Assembly: GCA_014379705.1 (NCBI GenBank)
Contig: JACMLI010000745.1
Coordinates: 1 to 10,629, forward strand
DNA from: Gemmatimonadaceae bacterium
Lineage (GTDB): Bacteria; Gemmatimonadota; Gemmatimonadetes; Gemmatimonadales; Gemmatimonadaceae
DNA: 10,629 bases
Reading direction: 5' to 3'
Below the pieces are notes generated by a model that worked only from the letters and a program-made list of their open reading frames with translations, made no database searches and was not told the origin of the DNA. The position numbers and the translations under genes are program-made. Position 1 is the first letter of the stretch; every line of letters starts with the position of its first letter. Positions 1-7,725 of this stretch are shown in pieces.

Positions 1-1
1 C

Positions 2-97
2 GCGAAGAAGGCGCCAGCCAGGCGGAAGGCCGCTGCCCCGGCGCGCGCGCGAAAGGCAGCCGTCAAGCGAGGACGCAAGCGCGCCCGCGCCCGATAA
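2..97 (+). CDS. C-terminal tail of a gene cut by the window edge, Lys/Arg/Ala-rich
   Basis: The frame starting at base 2 is open for 31 codons and stops with TAA at 95-97. The peptide is almost entirely Ala, Lys, Arg and Pro (for example AKKAPARRKAAAPARARKAA, then VKRGRKRARAR). Low-complexity basic tails of this kind occur at the C-terminus of histone-H1-like nucleoid proteins, some HU-type proteins and some topoisomerases or RNA-binding enzymes, where they bind nucleic acid non-specifically. Only the tail is visible, so the enzyme or domain in front of it cannot be named. It converges on the aminotransferase gene with only 17 bp between the stops and no hairpin visible there. Another frame could in principle be the real one, but no other frame gives so coherent a composition ending in a stop. 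Confidence 0.55.
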   Translation, partial: AKKAPARRKAAAPARARKAAVKRGRKRARAR

Positions 98-114
98 GCG
101 TTCGGTCGTGCGCT

Positions 115-1293
115 TTAGCCGCGCGCGAGGAAGGATCGCATTGCCTCCACCCCCTCCTGGAGCGCCGGGAGGGAGGAGGTGAACGAGATGCGCACGAACT
201 CCGAGGCGCGATTGGTCCCGAAGTCGCGCCCGGGGGTCACCGCGACGCCGGTAGCCTGGAGCAACTTCATGGCGAAGTCCCAGCTGTCGTGCGTGAAGGC
301 CGACACGTCCGTATAGCAGTAGAATGCCCCATCGGGCTTGCACGCCACGCGAAGGCCGAGGCCATTCAACGCGGGCACGAGGTAGTCCCGACGCTGTTCG
401 AGCTCCCGACGCTGGGCCTCGAAGATCGCCGTGCTCTCCGGCGTGAGCGCGGCGACCCCCGCCCACTGCGACGGGGCCGGGGGACAAATAAAGAAATGCG
501 CCTGCATCCGCTCGATCGCCGGCACGTAGTCCGCCGGGGCGACGAGCCAGCCAAGGCGCCACCCCGTCATGCAGTAGTACTTGGAGAACGAGTTCACGAC
601 GAACACGTCCTCGCCAAGTCCTGCGGCACTCGGGGGCAACTGGCCATACGTCAGCCCGTGGTAGATCTCGTCGACCAGGAGTGCGCCCCCGCGCGCGCGC
701 ACCACGTCGCGAATCGCCCGCAGTTCCGCAGGATCGATGGTGGTCCCCGTGGGGTTCGAAGGCGACGCGATCATCACCCCACGGGTGCGCGGACCCCAAT
801 GGCGCTCGACGAGCGCGGCGGTGAGTTGGAAATGCTCGGCGACGCCCACCGGGACCAGCCCGGCCGTCGCGCCGCAGAAGGTGAGGCATGCACGATTGGA
901 CGGGTATCCCGGATCCGCCATCAGGATCTCGTCGCCAGGTTCGGCGAGCGCGCCGAAGGCGAGCATGAGCGCTCCCGATGCCCCCACCGTCACGATGATG
1001 CGGGCCGGGTCCACCGCCACGCGATGGCGCTCGGCATAGTGGGCCGCGATGGCTTGGCGCAGGGCCGGGATGCCTAACGGCATGGTGTAGTGCGTCGCGC
1101 CGGCGTGCGCCGCATCGGCGGCCGCCTGCACCACGTGGGCAGGGGTCGGAAAGTCGGGCTCCCCGATGCACATCAGGATCGTCTTGCGCGTCTCGGCGAG
1201 CGCGAGTGCCTGACGATAGACCTCCACCGCGTAGAACGGCTCGATCTCCCGGGCGCGGGTCGAGAGGCGGGGCGGGTGATCGCTCGGCGTCAT
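115..1293 (-). CDS. PLP-dependent aminotransferase, class I/II (fold type I)
   Basis: The 392-residue protein is a complete aspartate-aminotransferase-superfamily enzyme. It transfers an amino group between an amino acid and a 2-oxo acid in the cytoplasm using pyridoxal phosphate. Visible motifs, in order, are the IGEPDFPTP substrate loop near the N-terminus, VGASGA (phosphate site, about 103-108), SPSNPTG with the cofactor-contacting Asn180, DEIY with Asp208 (pyridine nitrogen) and Tyr211, SFSK with the Schiff-base Lys238, GWRLGW with Arg246, and FVRISF with Arg368 (substrate carboxylate). Length matches the family. I chose the ATG at 1293 because the conserved fold begins shortly after it and GAGGA lies 9 nt upstream. 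A longer frame running upstream to 1398 adds 35 unconserved residues. The gene diverges from a DAACS-type transporter, which hints at joint amino-acid handling, but the substrate (Asp, Ala or aromatic) cannot be read from sequence. Confidence 0.93.
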   Translation of the reverse strand: MTPSDHPPRLSTRAREIEPFYAVEVYRQALALAETRKTILMCIGEPDFPTPAHVVQAAADAAHAGATHYTMPLGIPALRQAIAAHYAERHRVAVDPARIIVTVGASGALMLAFGALAEPGDEILMADPGYPSNRACLTFCGATAGLVPVGVAEHFQLTAALVERHWGPRTRGVMIASPSNPTGTTIDPAELRAIRDVVRARGGALLVDEIYHGLTYGQLPPSAAGLGEDVFVVNSFSKYYCMTGWRLGWLVAPADYVPAIERMQAHFFICPPAPSQWAGVAALTPESTAIFEAQRRELEQRRDYLVPALNGLGLRVACKPDGAFYCYTDVSAFTHDSWDFAMKLLQATGVAVTPGRDFGTNRASEFVRISFTSSLPALQEGVEAMRSFLARG

Positions 1294-1424
1294 GTCGTCT
1301 GGTCCTCGCGTGTGGCCGTTCGGGGATGCGACCGTCAATCTAGCCGGGACGTGAGGCGGTCCATCGTGCTTGACGCGGCAGATCGCTGGTCGCAGCATCC
1401 CGCCTCCCCTCTTGGCCCCAGGAC
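1294..1424. promoter_or_regulatory. divergent intergenic region with candidate promoters
   Basis: This 131-bp gap separates the divergent aminotransferase and transporter genes, so both promoters should lie here. For the transporter a TTGACG box (1370-1375) lies 17 bp before a weak CAGCAT (1393-1398), which would give a transcript starting about 20 nt before the GTG. For the aminotransferase the best -10-like element on the minus strand is TAGATT (1342-1337), with no convincing -35. CGTCAA at 1333-1338 and TTGACG at 1370-1375 are inverted copies 31 bp apart, possibly by chance. None of these calls is strong. Confidence 0.3.
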
Positions 1425-2669
1425 GTGTCGCTCACCACCAAGGTCCTTCTCGCCCTGTGTGCAGGCCTCGTCGCCGGGTTGCTCATCCAGCCCCTCGCGG
1501 CCGGCGCTCCATTCGCGCAGGTCCTCGTTGCATCGGAGGCCGTAGGGACGCTCTGGGTGAACGCGATCCGCATGACCGTGGTGCCCCTGGTCGTGTCGCT
1601 CCTCGTCACGGGCGTGAGCACGGCGGCTGATGCCCGCATCGTGCGGAGCGTGGGGGTGCGCGCGCTCGTGACCTTCATCGGACTGCTGACCCTGTCGCTC
1701 ATCGTGGGCCTCCTGTACGTGCCCCTGCTCTTCACCTGGCTCGAGATCGACCCTGCGACCAGTGAAGCGCTGCGCGCGAGTGCCCTCCAGGGTGCCAGGG
1801 AAGTCGGCGCCGCCGCGCAGAGCATTCCCACCTTTTCGCAGTTCCTCGTCAACCTCGTGCCGACCAATCCGGTGAAAGCGGCGGCGGACGGAGCCATGCT
1901 GCCGCTGGTCGTCTTCGCGATCGCGTTCGGACTCGCCCTGATCAAGGTGGACGACGAGGTGCGTGCCCCCGTGCTCGGTTTCTTTCGCGCCGTGCGCGAC
2001 GCCACGCTCGTGGTGGTGCGCTGGATGATCGCGATCGCCCCCATTGGGGTGTTCGCCCTGATGCTCCCGCTCGTGTCCCGAGCCGGCCTGCAGACCGCGG
2101 GCGCCCTGACGTACTACGTGATCGCGATGGCCATCGCCTGCGCGAGCTTCACGCTGCTGCTCTACCCGACCGTGGCGCTCCTCGGTCGCGTCTCGATGCG
2201 TGAGTTCGCGCGCGCCGTGTTTCCTGCACAGGCCGTGGCGGTGAGCACGCGCTCCTCGCTCGCTTCGCTGCCGGCGCTCGTGGAAGGCGCCGAACAGCGT
2301 CTGCAACTGCCCAAATCGGTGAGCAGCGTGGCCCTTCCCCTCGCCGTCTCCACGTTCAAGGTGACGTCGCCGATTGTGTGGACGGTGGCCGCACTGTTCC
2401 TTGCGCGGCTGTACGGCGTGGAACTCTCCACCGCGGCGCGACTGTCGATCGCGCTCACGGCGATGCTCTCGAGCTTCAGCGTGCCGGGGATTCCCCACGG
2501 ATGGTTGCTGCTCATCTCTCCGCTGCTCGCGGCAAACGGCATTCCGGTGGAAGGCATTGCCCTGCTCTTCGCGGTCGACGTCATCCCGGACATGTTCGCG
2601 ACGACGACCAACGTGACCGCGGACATGGTGGCCGCCACGATCGTCGCGCGCGATCGCGACGATCGCTAG
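1425..2669 (+). CDS. dicarboxylate/amino acid:cation symporter family (DAACS) transporter, divergent
   Basis: This 414-residue inner-membrane protein has the layout of the GltP/DctA/GltPh family, with about eight hydrophobic segments and two re-entrant hairpins. Family landmarks are the Ser-rich HP1 loop (STRSSLASLP, 274-283), the HP2 loop (SSFSVPGIPHGW, 349-360) and the last helix (VDVIPDM...TTTNVTAD, 384-400). Aligned by eye to GltPh, the helix-8 residues D390, D394, N401 and D405 are kept as D385, D389, N396 and D400. Arg397, which holds the acidic side chain of Asp/Glu, is Ala392 here. The NMDGT motif that forms sodium sites is replaced by F311-K-V-T-S315. It is therefore probably not a standard sodium-glutamate symporter. 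The substrate is unknown; a neutral solute or another coupling ion is possible. The start is GTG with AGGA close upstream. The stop directly abuts that of the next, convergent gene. Confidence 0.88.
   Translation: MSLTTKVLLALCAGLVAGLLIQPLAAGAPFAQVLVASEAVGTLWVNAIRMTVVPLVVSLLVTGVSTAADARIVRSVGVRALVTFIGLLTLSLIVGLLYVPLLFTWLEIDPATSEALRASALQGAREVGAAAQSIPTFSQFLVNLVPTNPVKAAADGAMLPLVVFAIAFGLALIKVDDEVRAPVLGFFRAVRDATLVVVRWMIAIAPIGVFALMLPLVSRAGLQTAGALTYYVIAMAIACASFTLLLYPTVALLGRVSMREFARAVFPAQAVAVSTRSSLASLPALVEGAEQRLQLPKSVSSVALPLAVSTFKVTSPIVWTVAALFLARLYGVELSTAARLSIALTAMLSSFSVPGIPHGWLLLISPLLAANGIPVEGIALLFAVDVIPDMFATTTNVTADMVAATIVARDRDDR
2638..2665. terminator. 11-bp hairpin at the convergent gene ends
   Basis: CGATCGTCGCG (2638-2648) and CGCGACGATCG (2655-2665) form a perfect 11-bp stem with a 6-nt loop. 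It lies inside the last ten codons of the transporter and 5 bp before the stop of the convergent barrel gene. No T-run follows on either strand, so it is not a classical intrinsic terminator. It may stall or protect 3' ends of both transcripts. It could also merely reflect Arg/Asp codons in GC-rich DNA (encoded end ATIVARDRDDR). Confidence 0.35.
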
Positions 2670-4412
2670 CTAGAGGAGTTGGCCGAAGTCCACGCGCAGC
2701 TTCCACGAACCGCGCCGGTCGAGCGGACGCGCCAGCCCCAGGCCGAGCGCCCCCCCGAACGCGCGCACCCCAAGGGTGACGGAGGATCGCACGCCATCGG
2801 TCGTCGGGCGCACCGGATCCCACAGCTCAACATTCGCCCGGGTCGCCCCTGCCCCACGCAACTCCGACCACGCCGCCTGCGCCCCGACCGCGAGTGCGGG
2901 TGACACGCCGGGAAGGAACCATCGCCCAACGCGCACGGGGGCCTGCCACACCGGAAGCCGCAGCATGGCCAGCGTCCGCCCGACCGCGGCGCGGTTGCCG
3001 ACGAATGCCTTGTAGTCGTAGCCCTGCAATCCCTGCGTGCTCCCGAGCTCGAAGAGCTGCTGTGGCGGCGGCTCGTCGCCGAAGACAATGCCTCCATCGA
3101 GTCGCGCGGCGACCGTCAGCGGGCCGCGATTCTTCCGTGCACTGAGCCGTCCGTCAATCCGTGTGTAGTCCAGGGCACCCGATCCCTGTTCGGCCGTCAC
3201 CTGGCCTCCCACGCCCGTGCGCATGAACTCGGCGTTGACATCGGGATGCCACTCCAGCGAGGCCACGCTGCGCCAGTACGACCCTTCGCGCACGCCGCGA
3301 TTCTCACGGAACAGGGAATCGGCGGGAAACACGCCGCGCCGCAGGGAACGCGGGACGTACGCGTCATGGGCAGGGCCCGTCTCCACCCTCACGACGCTCC
3401 TCGCATGATCGAGCGTGCGCACCACGCTCACCGCGGCGAAACGCCGATCCACGTAGTCGTAGTTGTCCAGCGAGAAGATCGGCGCGATCACGCTCCCGCT
3501 GTCGAACGCGCTGCGGAAGTCATTCGTGAGGTCGAGGGACCGGCCTGCGCGCAGGCCCCATCGGCTCCGACCGCGCGACCACTCGGCCGACACGCGCCCG
3601 CGCGCCGTCCCTTCGCTCCATGCCCATCCTGCGGTGCCCTGCAGGACGAGGCCAGGCCACTGGTCGCGAAAGCGCCGCTCGACGCCCCACCCCGTATAGA
3701 GCCCCTCGATGCGGTTGAAGCGCACGGCATCGGTAAGGCGCCCCACTCGAAAGCGCGTCATCGGGGCACCAGTAGCACGCCAGGTGTCGGGCGCGATGTC
3801 GTCGAAGTCGTCGGACCGGGCGTCGCGACCCAGCGTTCCCAGGTCAGACCGCCACGCATCGAAGGACGCCAACGCGTCCCCCGACGCGACGTTGAGCGTG
3901 TAGGGCATCGGAACGAGCGTGTCCCCCGCGGCAATGAGGACCGTGTCGTTCACGGCGAGTTGGCGATAGCGTGAGATGATCCGGAAAATCGAACGCGCCT
4001 CCGTCGTGGAGGTGAATCCCGCCTGCGCCTCGAACCGCTGGTACGCGGGCAGCCAGTACTCTCCCTCGTACTCCGCATTCTCGAGCTCGAGGAAGGCGAT
4101 CGCTTCGTATCCTCCGGCACTGAGCACCCGTTCTGCCAGCGAGCGACGCGGGGCGATCGTCACGAAGTGTCCGCGCATGCGCACGAGGGCGTGCCGCGTG
4201 GCATCGAGGTCGAGCTCCCCGTTGAAGGCCACGGTGCGCGGTGGCGCATCGGGTCGCGGCGTCACCATCACGCGTACGATCGGGAGGTCACGGTCGCCCA
4301 CGCGCATCGTGATCACCGTGTCGCCGCCGGTGAACCGATATACGCGATCGCGATCCATCGCGAGTGGGTGCACGGCCGTCACCTGCCGGCGCTCGGCGCT
4401 GCGACGCGCGCG
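2670..4412 (-). CDS. outer-membrane beta-barrel protein (Omp85/DUF5686-like), C-terminal part, frameshifted
   Basis: This reading frame carries most of a beta-barrel surface protein. From about 4410 down it reads ...AERRQVTAVHPLAMDRDRVYR, then a beta-sandwich-like periplasmic part (GELDLDATRHALVRMRGHF) resembling the region before the barrel in DUF5686-type proteins. A long stretch of alternating amphipathic strands follows. Near 3005-3034 lies GLQGYDYKAF, like the conserved L6 loop (RGY/F) of Omp85 barrels. The protein ends on an amphipathic strand, WKLRVDFGQLL, as expected of an outer-membrane barrel. The frame stays open upstream to 4511, but there it translates to Ser/Arg-rich nonsense while the true N-terminal half continues in another frame (4405-4830). 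The gene is thus one frameshifted unit of about 720 codons. Function is unknown; surface assembly or transport are possible roles. The stop TAG at 2672-2670 abuts the transporter stop. Confidence 0.75.
   Translation of the reverse strand, partial: RARRSAERRQVTAVHPLAMDRDRVYRFTGGDTVITMRVGDRDLPIVRVMVTPRPDAPPRTVAFNGELDLDATRHALVRMRGHFVTIAPRRSLAERVLSAGGYEAIAFLELENAEYEGEYWLPAYQRFEAQAGFTSTTEARSIFRIISRYRQLAVNDTVLIAAGDTLVPMPYTLNVASGDALASFDAWRSDLGTLGRDARSDDFDDIAPDTWRATGAPMTRFRVGRLTDAVRFNRIEGLYTGWGVERRFRDQWPGLVLQGTAGWAWSEGTARGRVSAEWSRGRSRWGLRAGRSLDLTNDFRSAFDSGSVIAPIFSLDNYDYVDRRFAAVSVVRTLDHARSVVRVETGPAHDAYVPRSLRRGVFPADSLFRENRGVREGSYWRSVASLEWHPDVNAEFMRTGVGGQVTAEQGSGALDYTRIDGRLSARKNRGPLTVAARLDGGIVFGDEPPPQQLFELGSTQGLQGYDYKAFVGNRAAVGRTLAMLRLPVWQAPVRVGRWFLPGVSPALAVGAQAAWSELRGAGATRANVELWDPVRPTTDGVRSSVTLGVRAFGGALGLGLARPLDRRGSWKLRVDFGQLL
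4405..4412 (-). other. probable frameshift site in a (CG)4 tract
   Basis: The upstream frame reads sensibly through ...YGNRMSVLLGRDT and the downstream frame from about RARRSAERRQVTAVHPLA. The two overlap at the alternating run CGCGCGCG. Joining them needs one base removed or two (for example one CG unit) added. Loss of a CG unit by slippage or an assembly error explains it simply. The same bases could also be a genuine inactivating mutation. Confidence 0.65.
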
Positions 4413-4830
4413 AGGTGTCGCGGCCCAGGAGGACCGACATGCGGTTCCCGTAGAGGATCGGAATCGCCCACGGCTGTCGCAGGAAGCTGAGCGAGGCGAA
4501 CTGGAAGCCAAGGGATTGGGAACGGTAGCCGAGGACGTGCTGCTCGAACTGGCCCGGTCGCCGCCAGCGGACCTCGTTATGCACCTGCTCGACGGATATC
4601 GTCCCTTCCGTCCCGTCGGCGCGACGTGTCACGATGCCGATCTCGCTCTCGACCGTCGCGCGGTACGACTGGAGGGATGTCGGCACCTGTCGATTCTTCG
4701 CCGCCGCCTCGGCCACGAAGCGTCGCAGGGCGTCGGTGCTGTACGTCGAGTCGATCACCGCGAGCTGGGCCAGCACGATCCACGTCAACATGTGCTGGTT
4801 GGCGACATTGTGGGGAAGGACCTCGCGCAC
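4405..4830 (-). CDS. N-terminal part of the frameshifted outer-membrane barrel protein
   Basis: This frame encodes the front of the barrel gene: a short hydrophobic stretch (LTWIVLAQLAVI) that could be a signal peptide or signal anchor, then DSTYSTDALRRFVAEAA. Soluble sequence follows (YRATVESEIGIV..., VRWRRPGQFEQHVLGYRSQS, WAIPILYGNRMSVLLGRDT) before the frame is lost near 4405-4412. The start is uncertain. GTG at 4830 gives an n-region with an Arg, and ATG at 4791 begins right at the hydrophobic stretch, but neither has a good ribosome-binding site. The only strong site in the area, GGGAGGA at 4862-4856, serves ATG 4849, which is one frame off. A second small indel may therefore exist between 4849 and 4830. 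The frame stays open past the shift to 4288 but makes no sense there. Confidence 0.65.
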
Positions 4831-4846
4831 CGTACGCCCGGATCGC

Positions 4847-4862
4847 CATCAGGGTTCCTCCC
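4847..4862 (-). promoter_or_regulatory. strong ribosome-binding site with out-of-frame ATG
   Basis: On the minus strand GGGAGGA (4862-4856) is followed after 6 nt by ATG (4849-4847). The frame from this ATG (MAIRAYGARGPSPQC...) runs to a stop at 4577 but looks non-coding: Arg/Pro/Gly-rich, with the true barrel N-terminus in the neighbouring frame. Either this is the real initiation site of the barrel gene with an indel just after it, or the match is fortuitous. Confidence 0.4.
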
Positions 4863-5008
4863 GGGTCGTCCCACGAGCGGAGCCGCGGCCCCCGATCGGC
4901 TTGCCGATTGGACGCCCCCGTACCAACGTGAGACCGCCCCCGTGCGGCGAGACCTGGGAAACTGACGCCAAACGGCAGCTGCAGGAACACCCGGAAGGAG
5001 AAGCGGCG

Positions 5009-6217
5009 ATGAGCGGACTGACGCGCTTGAGAGCGTGGAGCCGGAAGGTGATGCCCGTGGACGTGCACGGGCGGCGCGGCGGAACGCGCCTGGCGATCGG
5101 GACCTTGGCGGTGGCGGGAGTACTCGCAGTCAACGCGAGGGCGAGCAGCTCGGAATTTCGCGGTCCCATTCCAGAGCGCCTTTCCGACAGCGCCTTCTGG
5201 GCGCTCAGCGCCGAGCTCTCCGAGCCCGCGGGCTATTTCCGCTCTGACAACCTCGTCGGCAACGAAGTCACGATGCAGCACCCGATTCCGGAGCTGCTGA
5301 CGACCACGCCGCGTGGGGGCGTGTACCTGGGCGTGGGGCCAGACCAGAACTTCACGTACATCGTGGCCATGCGGCCGCGCATCGCCTTCATTGTCGACAT
5401 CCGCCGGCTGAACGTGATGCAGCACCTGTTCTACAAGGCGCTCTTCGAGCTGAGCCCCACGCGCGCGGATTTCCTGTCGCGCATCTTCGCCCGTCCGCGC
5501 CCCGCGGGACTCGATACCACGACGTCGATCGCGGCCATGATCGCGGCCTATGCCGCGATCGCGCCCGATTCAATGCTGTACCAGCGGTCGCTGCGAGAGA
5601 TGCGGGACCACCTCACGAAGGCGCGCACCCTGCCCCTCACCGACGAGGAGTTTGCCGGGATCGAATATGTGTACACGGCGTTCTTTGGCGCCGGCCCCGA
5701 CCTGACCTACAACTTCGGAACCGGGCGCGGCGGATGGGGCGGGCGTCGCTACATGCCCAGCTACGGGTCCCTGGTGATGGAAGCCGACGCCAGCGGCACG
5801 CCGCGCGGCTACCTCGCGACCGAGGACAACTACCGTTTCCTCAAGGACCTCGAGACTCGGAACCTCATCGTGCCCGTCACCGGCGACTTCGCCGGGCCAC
5901 ATGCCCTCCGCGCCGTCGGGAACTGGGTGCGCGCGCACGACGCGACGATCACGGCGATGTACACGTCGAACGTGGAGCAGTACCTGTTCCAGTCGGATAC
6001 CAATTGGCGCCTCTTCTTCGAGAACGTCGCGACCTTCCCGACCACGGCCCAGAGCACGTTCATCCGCGCGATCTTCAACATGGGCTATGGCTTCTCGTCA
6101 GGCACGCCGGGCCCGCGCTCGGTCACCCTGCTCTGCCCCATCGATCGGCACGTGAAGCAGTTCCGCGATGGCGCGCTGTCGTCGTACTACGATGTCACCG
6201 GATGCCCGGTGAAATGA
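5009..6217 (+). CDS. exported conserved protein of unknown function
   Basis: This 402-residue protein starts at the ATG at 5009, preceded by GGAAGGAG (4993-5000) at 8 nt. The frame is open upstream but unconserved there. The first 28 residues are rich in Arg, then a hydrophobic segment (about 28-42) ends in NARASSSEF, giving a typical signal peptide. The mature part has distinctive conserved-looking blocks: LSEPAGYFRSDNLVGNE (70-86), GGVYLGVGPDQNFTYI (103-118), FIVDIRRLNVMQHLFYKALF (127-146), VTGDFAGPHALRAVGNWV (290-307) and TSNVEQYLF (319-327). From memory they resemble proteins filed as the LIC_10091 family, of unknown function. The GxGxxQNF block followed by IVDIRR, and the later TSNVEQYL, are vaguely like a SAM-methyltransferase Rossmann core, but no catalytic role can be claimed. 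It diverges from the barrel gene and converges on argH. Confidence 0.85.
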   Translation: MSGLTRLRAWSRKVMPVDVHGRRGGTRLAIGTLAVAGVLAVNARASSSEFRGPIPERLSDSAFWALSAELSEPAGYFRSDNLVGNEVTMQHPIPELLTTTPRGGVYLGVGPDQNFTYIVAMRPRIAFIVDIRRLNVMQHLFYKALFELSPTRADFLSRIFARPRPAGLDTTTSIAAMIAAYAAIAPDSMLYQRSLREMRDHLTKARTLPLTDEEFAGIEYVYTAFFGAGPDLTYNFGTGRGGWGGRRYMPSYGSLVMEADASGTPRGYLATEDNYRFLKDLETRNLIVPVTGDFAGPHALRAVGNWVRAHDATITAMYTSNVEQYLFQSDTNWRLFFENVATFPTTAQSTFIRAIFNMGYGFSSGTPGPRSVTLLCPIDRHVKQFRDGALSSYYDVTGCPVK

Positions 6218-6243
6218 TCGCCAGCGGCACGCCGTGAATGCAA

Positions 6244-6273
6244 AACGGGCGATCGAGTATTCGATCGCCCGTT
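6244..6273. terminator. bidirectional intrinsic terminator, 13-bp stem
   Basis: AACGGGCGATCGA (6244-6256) pairs perfectly with TCGATCGCCCGTT (6261-6273) around the loop GTAT. It lies in the 78-bp gap between the convergent exported-protein gene and argH. Read on the minus strand the stem runs straight into TTTT, a reasonable U-tract for ending the argGH transcript. On the plus strand only two T follow, so termination there should be weaker. Confidence 0.8.
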
Positions 6274-6295
6274 GGCTTCCCCGATCGCACCACGG

Positions 6296-7725
6296 TCAGC
6301 GCGGCAGCGAGGCGCGCGCTGCCGCAAGCTGGCGACGGACGGCATCAGGGCCCGTGCCCCCGTCCACGTTGCGACGCTCGACCGACTTGCTCGGTGACAG
6401 CGCCTCGAAGACATCGTCGCCAAATGTGGGATGCGCCGCGGTGTAGGCCGCCTGCGGAAGCATGTGCAGTTCCTTCCCCGTGACTTCCGCCTCACGGACG
6501 ACGCTGCCCACGCTCTTGTGCGCGTCACGGAACGGCACGCCGCGATCCACGAGGTAGTCGGCGAGGTCCGTGGCCATCATCACGCTCGACACCGCCTCCC
6601 GCATGCGAGCGCGCTGCCACGTGATCTCGGCGATCGTGCCGGCGACACCGGGAAGCACGAGCTGCATGGCGTCAAAGGCGCCAAAGAGCGCGCGCTTGTC
6701 GTCCTGCAGGTCCTTGTTGTAGCCGCTCGGAAGGCCCTTGAGCGTCCCGAGGAGCGCCACGAGGTCCCCAAGGAATCGCGCCCCGCTTCCGCGCGCGATC
6801 TCCAGCGCGTCGGGATTCCGCTTCTGCGGCATCATGCTCGAGCCGGTCGTGAAGGTGTCGCCGAACTTCACGAACCCAAACTCGCTCGTGCCGAGCAGGA
6901 TGAAGTCCTCGGCGATGCGCGAGAGGTGCGCGCCGAGCAGGGCGATCACGAACAACATCTCGGCGATGAAGTCGCGGTCGGCCACGGCATCGATCGAGTT
7001 CTCGGAGACCTGCCGGAAGCCGAGGGCCTCCTGCAACCGGGCGCGGTTGATCGGGAACGCACAGCCGGCGATCGCTCCGGAGCCCAACGGGAGCGACGCC
7101 GCAGACCGCGCCACCTGCGCCAGGCGCTGGCGATCGCGATCGAGGGGCCAGAAATGCGCGAGCACCCAATGTGCCGCGAGCACGGGCTGGGCACGCTGCA
7201 TGTGCGTGTACGCCGGCATGATGTCGCCCTGCAGCGCCTCCGCTTGCTCGAGCAACACCTCCTGGAGGTCGCGAATGGACTGATCGAGTGTCGTGCAGGC
7301 CTTCATGACCCACATGCGCGTGCCCGTCGCCACCTGGTCGTTGCGCGAACGACCGGTATGCAGTCGTGATGCCGGCTCCCCCACTTCGTCGTGGAGGAGG
7401 CGGTCAACCATCGTGTGCACGTCTTCGTCCGACGCGTCGGGCTGTGCACCCGCGGCGATCTTCGCCGCAACGGCGTCGAGCCCGGCGACGATCTTCCGTG
7501 CATCGTCCTGCGACAACACGCCTGCCGCCGCGAGCGACATGGCCCACGCCTGCGAGAGCTCCACGTCGTGCGGCCACAGCCGGAAGTCCGTCCCGATGGA
7601 CTTGTTGACGGCTTCGAGCGCGGCGGCCGTCTGCGCACCGAAGCGCCCGCCCCACAGGCGATGCGATCCGGCGGCTGCGGGAGCTACTCCCGCAGCCAAT
7701 GCGTCGCTGACCGGTTCGAGACCGG

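Noticed and set aside
289..1077. Plus-strand open frame opposite the aminotransferase
   Set aside because: Arg/His-rich composition and complete overlap with a gene whose catalytic motifs are all intact on the other strand.
1335..2498. Long minus-strand open frame (387 codons) opposite the transporter
   Set aside because: His/Arg/Glu/Gly-rich translation with no fold or motif, lying antisense to a clearly recognisable membrane protein. It is a product of high GC content.
3976..4965. Plus-strand open frame of 329 codons across the barrel gene start and the divergent gap
   Set aside because: Composition is Arg/Ser-rich without motifs. The minus strand carries continuous beta-barrel protein sequence over most of the interval.
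4634..5008. Upstream extension of the exported protein's reading frame
   Set aside because: The 125 extra residues overlap the barrel gene N-terminus and are unconserved in style. A ribosome-binding site and signal peptide support ATG 5009.
4577..5425. Minus-strand open frame of 282 codons
   Set aside because: It overlaps the exported protein gene and the barrel N-terminus. The translation is low-complexity Arg/His/Gly-rich.
6431..7369. Plus-strand open frame of 312 codons opposite argH
   Set aside because: Shadow of argH. It has charged low-complexity sequence and no initiation signals.
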